This document shows positions 14,314 through 20,732 of a stretch of DNA of 20,732 nucleotides, piece by piece (position 1 is the first letter of the stretch; every line of letters starts with the position of its first letter). Under the pieces are notes generated by a model. That model ran no database searches. It was not told where the DNA came from and saw only the letters and a list, made by a program, of their open reading frames with translations. The DNA comes from an uncultured Bacillota bacterium (GTDB lineage: Bacteria > Bacillota > Clostridia > Christensenellales > UBA1242). The stretch is from contig CAMEKL010000001.1 of the NCBI GenBank assembly GCA_945921365.1, positions 1 to 20,732 on the forward strand, written 5' to 3'. Both the position numbers and the translations under genes were made by a program.

Positions 14314-15642
14314 ATGAACGAAACAATCTGTGCACTTGCAACTCCAGTTGGAACGGGAGGAATTTCAATTATTAGAATAAGCGGAGAAAAAAGTTTAGAA
14401 ATTGCTAAACAGTTTTTTTCTTGCAAAAATCTTGATTTTGAAAACATTAAGCCTAGATATCTATATTATGGAAACTTTAATGGAAAAGATTTCCTAGACC
14501 AAGTTTTGTGTGTTTATTTTAAAGCTCCTTTTTCGTTTACAGGAGAAGATGTTGTTGAATTCCAATTTCATGGTGGGGAATATCTTGCAAGCAAAATTCT
14601 TAAAGAAGTTTTAACAAAATGCAGGTTAAGCGAACCGGGAGAATTTACAAAAAGGGCTTTTTTAAATGGAAAAATTTCACTTGATGAAGCTCAGGCGGTA
14701 AGTGATTTAATTTTTGCTGAAAGTGATGCAGAGATTAAAAGTGCAAACCTTTTACAAAAAGGATTTTTAAACAAAAAAATTAAAGAAACTCAAGAACAAA
14801 TTTTAAATCTTCTTGCAGAGATTGAAGCAAATTTAGACTATCCAGATGATTTTAGTGAGAATGTGTTGATTGACAAATCTAAAAAGCTTGCAAAAGACAT
14901 TAAAGAAAAAATTGAAGAAATTTTAAACAACAGTGCAAATTCAAAACAGATTAAAAATGGAATAAATGTTGCAATTGTTGGAAAAACAAATGTTGGCAAA
15001 TCAAGCTTATTAAATGCAATTTTGGGTGAAAATAGAGCAATAGTTACAGATATTGAAGGAACAACACGTGATGTTATTTCTGAGAGAGTTTTGATTGATG
15101 GATATAAAGTTAATTTCATAGACACTGCTGGCATTAGAGAAAGTGATGATTATGTTGAAAAGATAGGAATAAAAAAATCACTTGAAGAAATTGAAAACGC
15201 TGATATAATTTTGTTTGTTTTAGATCTTTCAAGAGAGATTGAAAAAAGCGAACTTGAGGTTTATGAAAAAATTAAAAATAAACCGCACATTGTTGTTGCA
15301 AATAAATGTGACAACAAAAAAAATAATTTAAATTTTCAAAAAATGATTGAAATTAGTGCAAAAAATGATATAAATATTGAAAATTTAAAAAAAGAAATAA
15401 TAAAAACAATAATTTATGAAAAAATTGATTATAGTAAAATTATGCTTACAAACGAAAGACAAATTTCAATTTTAAATAATTGTTTAAGTTTAATCTGTGA
15501 ATTTTTAAACAAAAATTTAAGTTTAGACTTAATTGCTTTTGAAATTAAAAAAATTTGGAAAGAACTTGGAAAAATAACTGGAGACACAGAAGACGAGAAA
15601 ATTATTGACACAATTTTTTCAAAGTTCTGTTTGGGAAAATAA
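14314..15642 (+). CDS. mnmE: tRNA modification GTPase MnmE
   Basis: With MnmG, it builds the 5-(carboxymethyl)aminomethyl group on wobble uridine 34 of certain tRNAs. The 442-residue protein shows the N-terminal folate-binding domain (MNETICALATPVGTGGISII), a helical domain, and an inserted G domain: G1 GKTNVGKS (223-230), G2 GTTR (249-252), G3 DTAG (270-273), G4 NKCD (330-333), G5 SAK (348-350). It ends FCLGK, the conserved CxGK motif with the functional cysteine. Length is normal. It heads mnmE-mnmG-rsmG. Its ATG has no Shine-Dalgarno and sits 9 nt after a good -10 box. The jag and yidC genes that usually precede it in Bacillota are absent. Confidence 0.97.
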   Translation: MNETICALATPVGTGGISIIRISGEKSLEIAKQFFSCKNLDFENIKPRYLYYGNFNGKDFLDQVLCVYFKAPFSFTGEDVVEFQFHGGEYLASKILKEVLTKCRLSEPGEFTKRAFLNGKISLDEAQAVSDLIFAESDAEIKSANLLQKGFLNKKIKETQEQILNLLAEIEANLDYPDDFSENVLIDKSKKLAKDIKEKIEEILNNSANSKQIKNGINVAIVGKTNVGKSSLLNAILGENRAIVTDIEGTTRDVISERVLIDGYKVNFIDTAGIRESDDYVEKIGIKKSLEEIENADIILFVLDLSREIEKSELEVYEKIKNKPHIVVANKCDNKKNNLNFQKMIEISAKNDINIENLKKEIIKTIIYEKIDYSKIMLTNERQISILNNCLSLICEFLNKNLSLDLIAFEIKKIWKELGKITGDTEDEKIIDTIFSKFCLGK

Positions 15643-15643
15643 A

Positions 15644-17524
15644 ATGGAAATGGAAGAAAATTTTTTTGATGCTGTTGTTATTGGTGCTGGTCATGCTGGT
15701 TGTGAAGCAGCACTTGCTCTTTCTCGCCTTGGGAAAAGTGTTTGTTTAACGACTATAAATTTAGATGCAATTGCTTTTCTTGCTTGTAACCCATCAATTG
15801 GTGGAACTGCGAAAGGACATCTTGTTTGTGAAATAGATGCTCTTGGTGGCGAAATGGGAAAAAATGCAGACGAAACAGCAATTCAAATGAGAATGCTCAA
15901 TCGAGGGAAAGGCCCAGCTGTTCACAGTTTGCGTGCACAAGTTGATAAACTTGAATATCATGCAAGAATGAAAAGAATTTTGGAAGAACAGCCAAATTTA
16001 AAAATAAAACAAGTTGAAATTGCCGAAATTTTAACTAAAGACAATAAAATTATCGGTGTTAGAACAACACAAAATGAGATTTTTAAATGTAATACTGTTG
16101 TTGTTGCAACAGGTGTTTATTTGCAAAGCAAAATTATTATTGGAGAATTTGAAAAACAAATTGGGCCAAATGGTTTTGCTAGAGCTGAAGAACTTTCTGC
16201 TTCAATTGAAAAACTTGGTCATAATTTAAGAAGATTTAAAACAGGAACACCAGCAAGAATTAACGGACTTTCAATAAATTTTGAAAATCTTGAAAAACAA
16301 GATGGCGAAAATAACATTCAGTCATTTTCTTTCGAGCATGGACAATTTAATCATAACATTTCCCCTTGCTATGTTACATACACAAATCTAAAAACACATG
16401 AGATTATTAGAAATAATCTAGATCGTGCTCCACTTTACAGTGGTAGAATTAAAAGCACAGGTCCAAGATATTGTCCTTCAATTGAAGACAAAGTTGTTAG
16501 ATTTCCAGATAGAGAAAGGCATCAAATTTTTCTAGAACCAGAAGCTCTTTCAACACATGAGATTTACATTCAAGGTGTTAGCACTTCTCTTCCTGTTGAT
16601 GTGCAAAAGAAGATGTATCACTCTATTGAGGGATTAGAAAATGCTGATATCATGCGTTATGCCTATGCAATTGAATATGACGCAATTGACAGCACAACAC
16701 TTAAGGCGTCTCTTGAAAGTAAAATTATTTCAGGACTATTTTTTGCTGGGCAAATAAATGGAACATCTGGCTATGAAGAAGCAGCAGCTCAAGGACTTAT
16801 TGCAGGAATAAATGCTAGTTTAAAATTAGATGAAAAAGAGCCACTTATTCTTGGACGTGAACAAAGTTATATTGGTGTTTTGATTGACGATTTAGTCACA
16901 AAAGGAACAAACGAACCATACAGAATGATGACATCAAGAGCAGAATTTAGACTAATTTTAAGACAGGATAATGCTGATGAAAGGCTTACAAAAATTGGAA
17001 AAGAAATTGGCTTAGTTTCTGAAGAAAAATTTAAAAAATTCGAAAAAAAATGTGAAAAATTAGAAAAAATTCGCAAAAAAACTAGTATTTTATTAAAAAT
17101 TGATGAAAAATTGAAAAATTTACTAAAAAAATTAAATGAAAACATTCCAACTTCTTCAATTAAAATTTGCGATTTAATTAAGAGAAATAATGTTAATATT
17201 TTTGATATTAAAAATGAATATCCAGATATTTTTGATGGAGATAGTGATGTGCTTTTGGATATAATTAACACAGAAATTAAATATGAAGGTTATATAAAAC
17301 AACAAAATGATGAAATTGAGAAGTTAAAAGCAAAGGAAAACACTAAAATACCTGAAAACATTGATTACAATAATGTTAAAAGTTTAAGGATTGAAGCTGT
17401 TCAAAAACTTTCAAAAATTAAACCTGAAACAATTGGTGCTGCAAGCAGAATTTCTGGCGTTTCACCTGCAGACATTTCAGTTCTTATGATTTATATAAAG
17501 GCATTAACCAAAAATGGAAAATAA
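15644..17524 (+). CDS. mnmG: tRNA uridine-5-carboxymethylaminomethyl modification enzyme MnmG
   Basis: FAD-dependent partner of MnmE in wobble-uridine modification. The ATG at 15644 is chosen, one base after the mnmE stop, with GGGA about 8 nt upstream; a frame extension to 15605 would overlap mnmE and lie beyond the family N-terminus. The 626-residue length is typical (E. coli 629). Visible are the FAD-binding dinucleotide motif DAVVIGAGHAGCEAA, the NPSIGGTAKGHLVCEIDALGG block, RGKGPAVHSLRAQVDK, RRFKTGTPARI, and the C-terminal helical region with IGAASRISGVSPADIS. The segment about 455-510 is lysine-rich and diverged, as is usual there. It overlaps rsmG by 11 bp. Confidence 0.97.
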   Translation: MEMEENFFDAVVIGAGHAGCEAALALSRLGKSVCLTTINLDAIAFLACNPSIGGTAKGHLVCEIDALGGEMGKNADETAIQMRMLNRGKGPAVHSLRAQVDKLEYHARMKRILEEQPNLKIKQVEIAEILTKDNKIIGVRTTQNEIFKCNTVVVATGVYLQSKIIIGEFEKQIGPNGFARAEELSASIEKLGHNLRRFKTGTPARINGLSINFENLEKQDGENNIQSFSFEHGQFNHNISPCYVTYTNLKTHEIIRNNLDRAPLYSGRIKSTGPRYCPSIEDKVVRFPDRERHQIFLEPEALSTHEIYIQGVSTSLPVDVQKKMYHSIEGLENADIMRYAYAIEYDAIDSTTLKASLESKIISGLFFAGQINGTSGYEEAAAQGLIAGINASLKLDEKEPLILGREQSYIGVLIDDLVTKGTNEPYRMMTSRAEFRLILRQDNADERLTKIGKEIGLVSEEKFKKFEKKCEKLEKIRKKTSILLKIDEKLKNLLKKLNENIPTSSIKICDLIKRNNVNIFDIKNEYPDIFDGDSDVLLDIINTEIKYEGYIKQQNDEIEKLKAKENTKIPENIDYNNVKSLRIEAVQKLSKIKPETIGAASRISGVSPADISVLMIYIKALTKNGK

Positions 17525-18212
17525 AATAATTGAAAAATTTACAGAAAATAATTTAAAAATTGATGAAAAAATTGCTAAAAATTTAAAAAAATTTAATAAT
17601 TTGCTAATTGAAGGAAATAAAATTTGCAATTTAACAGCCATTACTGATGAAGATGAAGTTATTGAAAAACACTTTTTAGATTGCATTCTTCCAGAAAAAT
17701 TTTTTAGCGCAAACTCAAAAGTTATCGATATAGGAGCTGGTGCTGGATTCCCTTCAATTCCACTTAAAATTTATAGACCGGATTTAAACATTGTTATGGT
17801 TGACAGTTTGAATAAAAGAATAAAATTTTTAAATGATGTTATTTCTTCTTTAAATTTAGAAAAAATCATTGCAATTCATTCAAGAGCAGAGGAACTTGCA
17901 CAAAAAGAAGATTATCGTGAAAAATTTAACATAGCAACAGCTAGAGCAGTGGCTAATTTGCAAACATTATGTGAATATTGTCTTCCTTTTGTAAAAGTTG
18001 GTGGAAAATTTATTGTTTATAAAAGTGGAAATATAGATGAAGAAATTGAAAAATCAAAAAATGCTATTAAGATTTTAGGTGGAGAACTTGAACTTGTTGA
18101 AAAATATAAAATCGGAGAAAATGATAGATCTATTGTAGTTATTAAAAAAATAAAGAGCAGTGAAAAAAAATATCCAAGGCAAGGAAATAAACCTAAAACG
18201 AATCCAATTTAA
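17514..18212 (+). CDS. rsmG: 16S rRNA (guanine-N7) methyltransferase RsmG (GidB)
   Basis: Methylates N7 of G527 (E. coli numbering) in 16S rRNA using S-adenosylmethionine; loss causes low-level streptomycin resistance in other bacteria. The 232-residue protein contains the entry pattern NLTAITDEDEVIEKHFLDC, the SAM-binding DIGAGAGFP (72-80), MVDSLNKRIKFL, FNIATARAVANL and the C-terminal KKYPRQGNKPKTNPI. The ATG lies inside the end of mnmG, so the genes are translationally coupled. A strong terminator follows. The noc gene that follows rsmG in Bacillus is not present; parA comes next. Confidence 0.97.
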   Translation: MENKIIEKFTENNLKIDEKIAKNLKKFNNLLIEGNKICNLTAITDEDEVIEKHFLDCILPEKFFSANSKVIDIGAGAGFPSIPLKIYRPDLNIVMVDSLNKRIKFLNDVISSLNLEKIIAIHSRAEELAQKEDYREKFNIATARAVANLQTLCEYCLPFVKVGGKFIVYKSGNIDEEIEKSKNAIKILGGELELVEKYKIGENDRSIVVIKKIKSSEKKYPRQGNKPKTNPI

Positions 18213-18224
18213 AAAAAAATTCAT

Positions 18225-18258
18225 ATGGCGCAAATTTTAATTTTTGCGCCATTTTTTA
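18225..18258 (+). terminator. Rho-independent terminator after rsmG
   Basis: ATGGCGCAAA (18225-18234) pairs perfectly with TTTGCGCCAT (18243-18252) around an 8-nt loop, followed by a T run. It ends the mnmE-mnmG-rsmG unit and separates it from parAB. Confidence 0.92.
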
Positions 18259-18286
18259 AAAACGCATAAAAAAATTGTTTTTTTAT

Positions 18287-18315
18287 TTGAAAAATATGTA
18301 TTTAAGTGTTAATAT
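18287..18315 (+). promoter_or_regulatory. Predicted parA-parB promoter
   Basis: TTGAAA (18287-18292), 17-nt spacer, TAATAT (18310-18315). The AGAGG ribosome binding site at 18322-18326 and the ATG at 18333 follow closely, so the leader is very short, about 11 nt. Confidence 0.6.
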
Positions 18316-18332
18316 ATATAAAGAGGTAATAA

Positions 18333-19151
18333 ATGGGAAAGATAATTTCGTTTGCAAATCAAAAAGGTGGTGTTGGTAAAACAACAACTTGTGTTAACGT
18401 TGCTTCTTATATTGCATCACATGGTTTAAAAGTTCTTCTTGTTGATCTTGATCCTCAAGGAAATGCAACAAGCGGGCTTGGAGTTGAAAAGAATTCAACT
18501 TTAAAAACGATATACAATGTTTTAGATGGAGATGCATATATAGAAGAGGTAATTTTAAAGAGCAATATTCCTTCATTAGATGTAATTCCTGCAACTGTTG
18601 ACCTTGCGGGAGCAGAAATTGATCTTGTTCAAATGAATAATAGAGAAAAAGTGCTTAGAAATAGGCTTGAAAGAGTTAAAAATATATATGACTTTATTTG
18701 TGTTGATTGTCCACCATCTCTTGGATTGCTAACAGTTAATGCGCTGTCTGCTTCTGATTCTGTTTTAATTCCAATTCAATGCGAATTCTTTGCTCTTGAA
18801 GGTTTGACCCAGCTTATGAACACGATAAGACTTGTTAAAAAACATTTAAATCCAGAGCTTGACGTTGAAGGCGTTGTTTTAACAATGAAAGACGCGAGAA
18901 GCAACTTAATAAATCAAGTTAGTGAAGAAATTAGAACATTTTTTGGAAAAAAAGTTTTTGAAACTGCAATTCCAAGAAATATTAGGCTTGCCGAAGCTCC
19001 AAGTCATGGCGTGCCAGTTGGTGTTTATGACTCAAATTCTAAAGGTGCAAAAGCATATTTGTCTCTTTCAGAAGAAATATTAAAAAGAAATCATATTAAA
19101 TTTGAGTCGATAAGCAGCAAAATTAAATATTTAGGAGAAGAAAATGATTAA
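18333..19151 (+). CDS. parA: Chromosome partitioning ATPase ParA (Soj)
   Basis: ParA is a DNA-binding ATPase that moves or positions ParB-parS complexes; in Bacillus Soj also controls DnaA. The 272-residue protein begins MGKIISFANQKGGVGKTTT with the deviant Walker A motif KGGVGKTT (11-18, including both lysines). It continues with LLVDLDPQGNATSGLG (Walker A-prime region) and FICVDCPPSLGLLTVNAL (Walker B region), and ends with PRNIRLAEAPSHGVPV, a hallmark of Soj/ParA. Length fits chromosomal ParA without an N-terminal HTH extension. It overlaps parB by 8 bp. Confidence 0.97.
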   Translation: MGKIISFANQKGGVGKTTTCVNVASYIASHGLKVLLVDLDPQGNATSGLGVEKNSTLKTIYNVLDGDAYIEEVILKSNIPSLDVIPATVDLAGAEIDLVQMNNREKVLRNRLERVKNIYDFICVDCPPSLGLLTVNALSASDSVLIPIQCEFFALEGLTQLMNTIRLVKKHLNPELDVEGVVLTMKDARSNLINQVSEEIRTFFGKKVFETAIPRNIRLAEAPSHGVPVGVYDSNSKGAKAYLSLSEEILKRNHIKFESISSKIKYLGEEND

Positions 19152-20070
19152 AAAAGGTTTAGGAAAAGGAATTAACGCTCTTATCTCTGTTTACGATGAT
19201 GAAGAAGATGTCAAAGAGAATGTTTCACGTGAAACATTGTCAAATGCTGTTAACGAAATTGACATAAATGAAATAATTGCAAATCCAAATCAACCAAGGA
19301 AACATTTTGATGAAGATGCATTAAATGATTTGGCAAAGTCTATTAAAGTTCATGGCGTTATTCAGCCAATTGTTATAAATAAAAAACAAGATGGTAAATA
19401 TTTAATAATTGCCGGCGAAAGGCGTTGGCGCGCATCAAAAATTGCAGGACTAAAAACAATTCCGGCATACATAAGAGATTTTACAGATAAGCAAATTAAA
19501 GAAATTTCCATTATTGAAAATTTACAAAGGGAAGATTTAAATCCAATTGAGGCTGCAAAAGCAATCAAGCAGTTAATGGAAGAATATAAACTTACTCAGG
19601 AAGCGGTTGCTGAAAGAATTGGTAAAAGTAGGTCTGTTATTGCGAACACAGTTAGACTTTTAACGCTTCCAATAGAAGTTGTTAAATATATTGAAGAAGA
19701 TAAACTTAGTGCAGGTCATGCAAAAGTTCTTGTTGCTCTTGAAAATCAAGAAGAACAAGTTAAAATTGCAAATGTTGCAGTTGCCAAGAAAATGTCTGTT
19801 AGAGAAATTGAAAAACTTGTTAAAGCACTAAATAATCCAACGAAAGAGCGACCAAAAAGCGAGCAAAGTTTAGAGCTTAGGGAAATGATAAATGAGATGC
19901 AAAGAGTTTTTTCAACAAAAGTATCTGCAATTGGCAATGATAACAAGGGTAGAATATATATAGATTACTATTCTAAAGATGATTTGGATAGAATTAATGA
20001 TTTAATTCAAATGCTCAATAAAAAAGTGCTTACTTTAAAAGATTTAAGCAATATAAACAAAAGAAAATAA
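19144..20070 (+). CDS. parB: Chromosome partitioning protein ParB (Spo0J), a CTP-dependent clamp
   Basis: ParB loads at parS, slides as a CTP-bound clamp and recruits ParA and condensin. The 308-residue protein starts MIKKGLGKGINALI, the short ParA-stimulating N-terminus. Then come the CTP-binding ParB/Srx domain with NPNQPRKHFDEDAL and GERRWRA (91-97), the DNA-binding HTH (TQEAVAERIGKSRSVIANTV, about 156-175) and the C-terminal dimerisation region with a lysine-rich end. The coding sequence itself carries a parS site that encodes residues NVSRET. Two more parS sites follow the stop codon. It overlaps parA and is probably co-transcribed. Confidence 0.97.
   Translation: MIKKGLGKGINALISVYDDEEDVKENVSRETLSNAVNEIDINEIIANPNQPRKHFDEDALNDLAKSIKVHGVIQPIVINKKQDGKYLIIAGERRWRASKIAGLKTIPAYIRDFTDKQIKEISIIENLQREDLNPIEAAKAIKQLMEEYKLTQEAVAERIGKSRSVIANTVRLLTLPIEVVKYIEEDKLSAGHAKVLVALENQEEQVKIANVAVAKKMSVREIEKLVKALNNPTKERPKSEQSLELREMINEMQRVFSTKVSAIGNDNKGRIYIDYYSKDDLDRINDLIQMLNKKVLTLKDLSNINKRK
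19221..19236. other. parS: parS site inside parB
   Basis: Perfect 16-bp TGTTTCACGTGAAACA, the ParB-binding centromere sequence of Bacillota, located in codons for NVSRET of ParB. Several other bacteria also carry a parS within parB. Confidence 0.95.
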
Positions 20071-20072
20071 TT

Positions 20073-20088
20073 TGTTTCACGTGAAACA
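20073..20088. other. parS: parS site downstream of parB
   Basis: Perfect TGTTTCACGTGAAACA, 3 bp after the parB stop. The palindrome extends to 22 bp with perfect flanks (20070-20091). Confidence 0.95.
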
Positions 20089-20111
20089 AATAAATGTCTT
20101 CTTTAAAGCAA

Positions 20112-20127
20112 TGTTTCACGTGAAACG
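20112..20127. other. parS: Second parS site downstream of parB
   Basis: TGTTTCACGTGAAACG, 15 of 16 to the consensus, 39 bp from the previous site. With flanking GCAA/TTGC the inverted repeat is 24 bp with one mismatched pair, so on RNA it might also act as a hairpin after parB, though no T run follows. Confidence 0.9.
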
Positions 20128-20196
20128 TTGCTTCGACAAAAATATTTAAAAAGGTAAAAATTAAATAATGTTATTATAAATAATATATTTATTTTG

Positions 20197-20205
20197 TGAT
20201 AAAAT
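20197..20205 (+). promoter_or_regulatory. Predicted extended -10 promoter of ftsH
   Basis: TGATAAAAT: -10 TAAAAT (20200-20205) with extended TGA. The position of the -35 (20177-20182) is a poor match, so the extended element probably carries recognition. The AGGAG at 20213-20217 is followed by the ATG at 20223. Confidence 0.5.
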
Positions 20206-20222
20206 AACACTTAGGAGATTAT

Positions 20223-20732
20223 ATGAATAATAAAAACAAACGTTCAAACTTGATTTGGTGGATTATTTTAGGAGTGATCTTGGTTGTTTTGCTGATTTCA
20301 CTCTTTACTGGCGGAAATAACTATGGAGAAAAAATTTCACCTTCTGAATTTTCTGAAAAAATTGCTGCGTCAGAAGTAGAAGAAGTGTATTACTACGGTG
20401 GGGTTTTTAGAATTAAAAAAGTTGGCTCAGATAAAGAGCTTCCTTCATATGCAGATTACTATTGCGAAGTTGCAACTTCCGCAACACAAGAAAATTTGAT
20501 TGAACAAATTTCTGCAAACAATATTAAATATTCAGAACAGCAAGTTAAGGAATCTTTCTTGCAAACAATAATGCCATACATTAGTTTATTTGTAATTTTG
20601 ATTATTGCATACTTTATTTTAAGAGCAATAATGAAAGGAAATCAAGGCTCACTTGGCTTTGGAAAGAGCAAGGCAAGAAATTCTGAAAATATTAAAGTTA
20701 GATTTAGTGATGTTGCTGGTGCAGACGAAGAA
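20223..20732 (+). CDS. ftsH: ATP-dependent zinc metalloprotease FtsH, N-terminal 170 residues; runs off the right edge
   Basis: FtsH is a membrane-bound AAA+ protease that removes misassembled membrane proteins and some regulators. The visible part has a basic start (MNNKNKRSNLIWW), a first membrane helix (about 10-30), an extracytoplasmic domain of about 85 residues, a second helix (about 117-138), and the linker leading into KVRFSDVAGADEE, the invariant entry to the AAA+ domain. Walker and HEXXH zinc motifs lie outside the window. AGGAG 5-6 nt before the ATG supports the start. The extracytoplasmic domain length is ordinary for the family. Confidence 0.94.
   Translation, partial: MNNKNKRSNLIWWIILGVILVVLLISLFTGGNNYGEKISPSEFSEKIAASEVEEVYYYGGVFRIKKVGSDKELPSYADYYCEVATSATQENLIEQISANNIKYSEQQVKESFLQTIMPYISLFVILIIAYFILRAIMKGNQGSLGFGKSKARNSENIKVRFSDVAGADEE

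Noticed and set aside
15605..15643. Upstream extension of mnmG
   Set aside because: It would overlap the end of mnmE in another frame and adds 13 residues absent from the family; ATG 15644 directly after the mnmE stop fits better.
20104..20130. Rho-independent terminator after parB
   Set aside because: The inverted repeat is the extended parS palindrome and is not followed by a T run; a dual role is possible but not supported.

Overview
The window is about 70% A+T, carries standard bacterial Shine-Dalgarno sites, and ends its genes mostly in TAA (TAG in rpsF and one lipoprotein, TGA in veg). Gene content (Veg, the rpsF-ssb-rpsR cluster, mnmE-mnmG-rsmG-parA-parB, a DUF1385/PrmC protein, TGTTTCACGTGAAACA parS sites) points to a low-GC Bacillota, probably an uncultivated Clostridia-type lineage. 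An oxygen-sensitive class III ribonucleotide reductase (NrdD) fits an anaerobe. No transposase, integrase, CRISPR array, rRNA or tRNA was found. The window reads as origin-proximal chromosome.

Layout. 1-1639: 5' part of nrdD on the minus strand, with tandem NrdR boxes in its promoter region. 1888-4755: release-factor block on the plus strand, a DUF1385-PrmC fusion followed by prfA (RF1). prfA is interrupted: RF1 residues 1-31 are a separate mini-ORF with its own stop, and about 110 bp of more GC-rich DNA supplies a new Shine-Dalgarno, a new ATG and a transmembrane helix in frame with the rest of RF1. 4809-6311: membrane-anchored beta-repeat (DUF4097-like) protein. 6340-6972: orphan protein. 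7064-9237: rpsR, ssb, rpsF and dnaN on the minus strand. 9238-9555: AT-rich intergenic stretch with two perfect DnaA boxes and a near-perfect NrdR-like palindrome, a candidate replication origin although dnaA is not adjacent. 9556-10644: ychF (minus). 10725-11774: uppP and veg. 11726-14265: an island of three exported or lipid-anchored proteins of unknown function. 14314-18212: mnmE, mnmG and rsmG. 18333-20070: parA-parB with three parS sites. 20223-end: 5' part of ftsH.

How the genes fit together. Replication and segregation (dnaN, ssb, parAB/parS, nrdD), translation and RNA modification (prmC, prfA, rpsF, rpsR, ychF, mnmE, mnmG, rsmG) and envelope functions (uppP, ftsH, lipoproteins) are mixed in the usual origin-proximal way. 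PrmC methylates the GGQ glutamine of RF1. Here PrmC is fused to a multi-pass membrane domain and RF1 has acquired a membrane helix, so both partners are predicted to be membrane-tethered, which I regard as the most unusual feature of the window. Three genes in the 12.4-14.3 kb region have start codons 7-10 nt downstream of good -10 boxes and lack Shine-Dalgarno sites, which suggests leaderless mRNAs.
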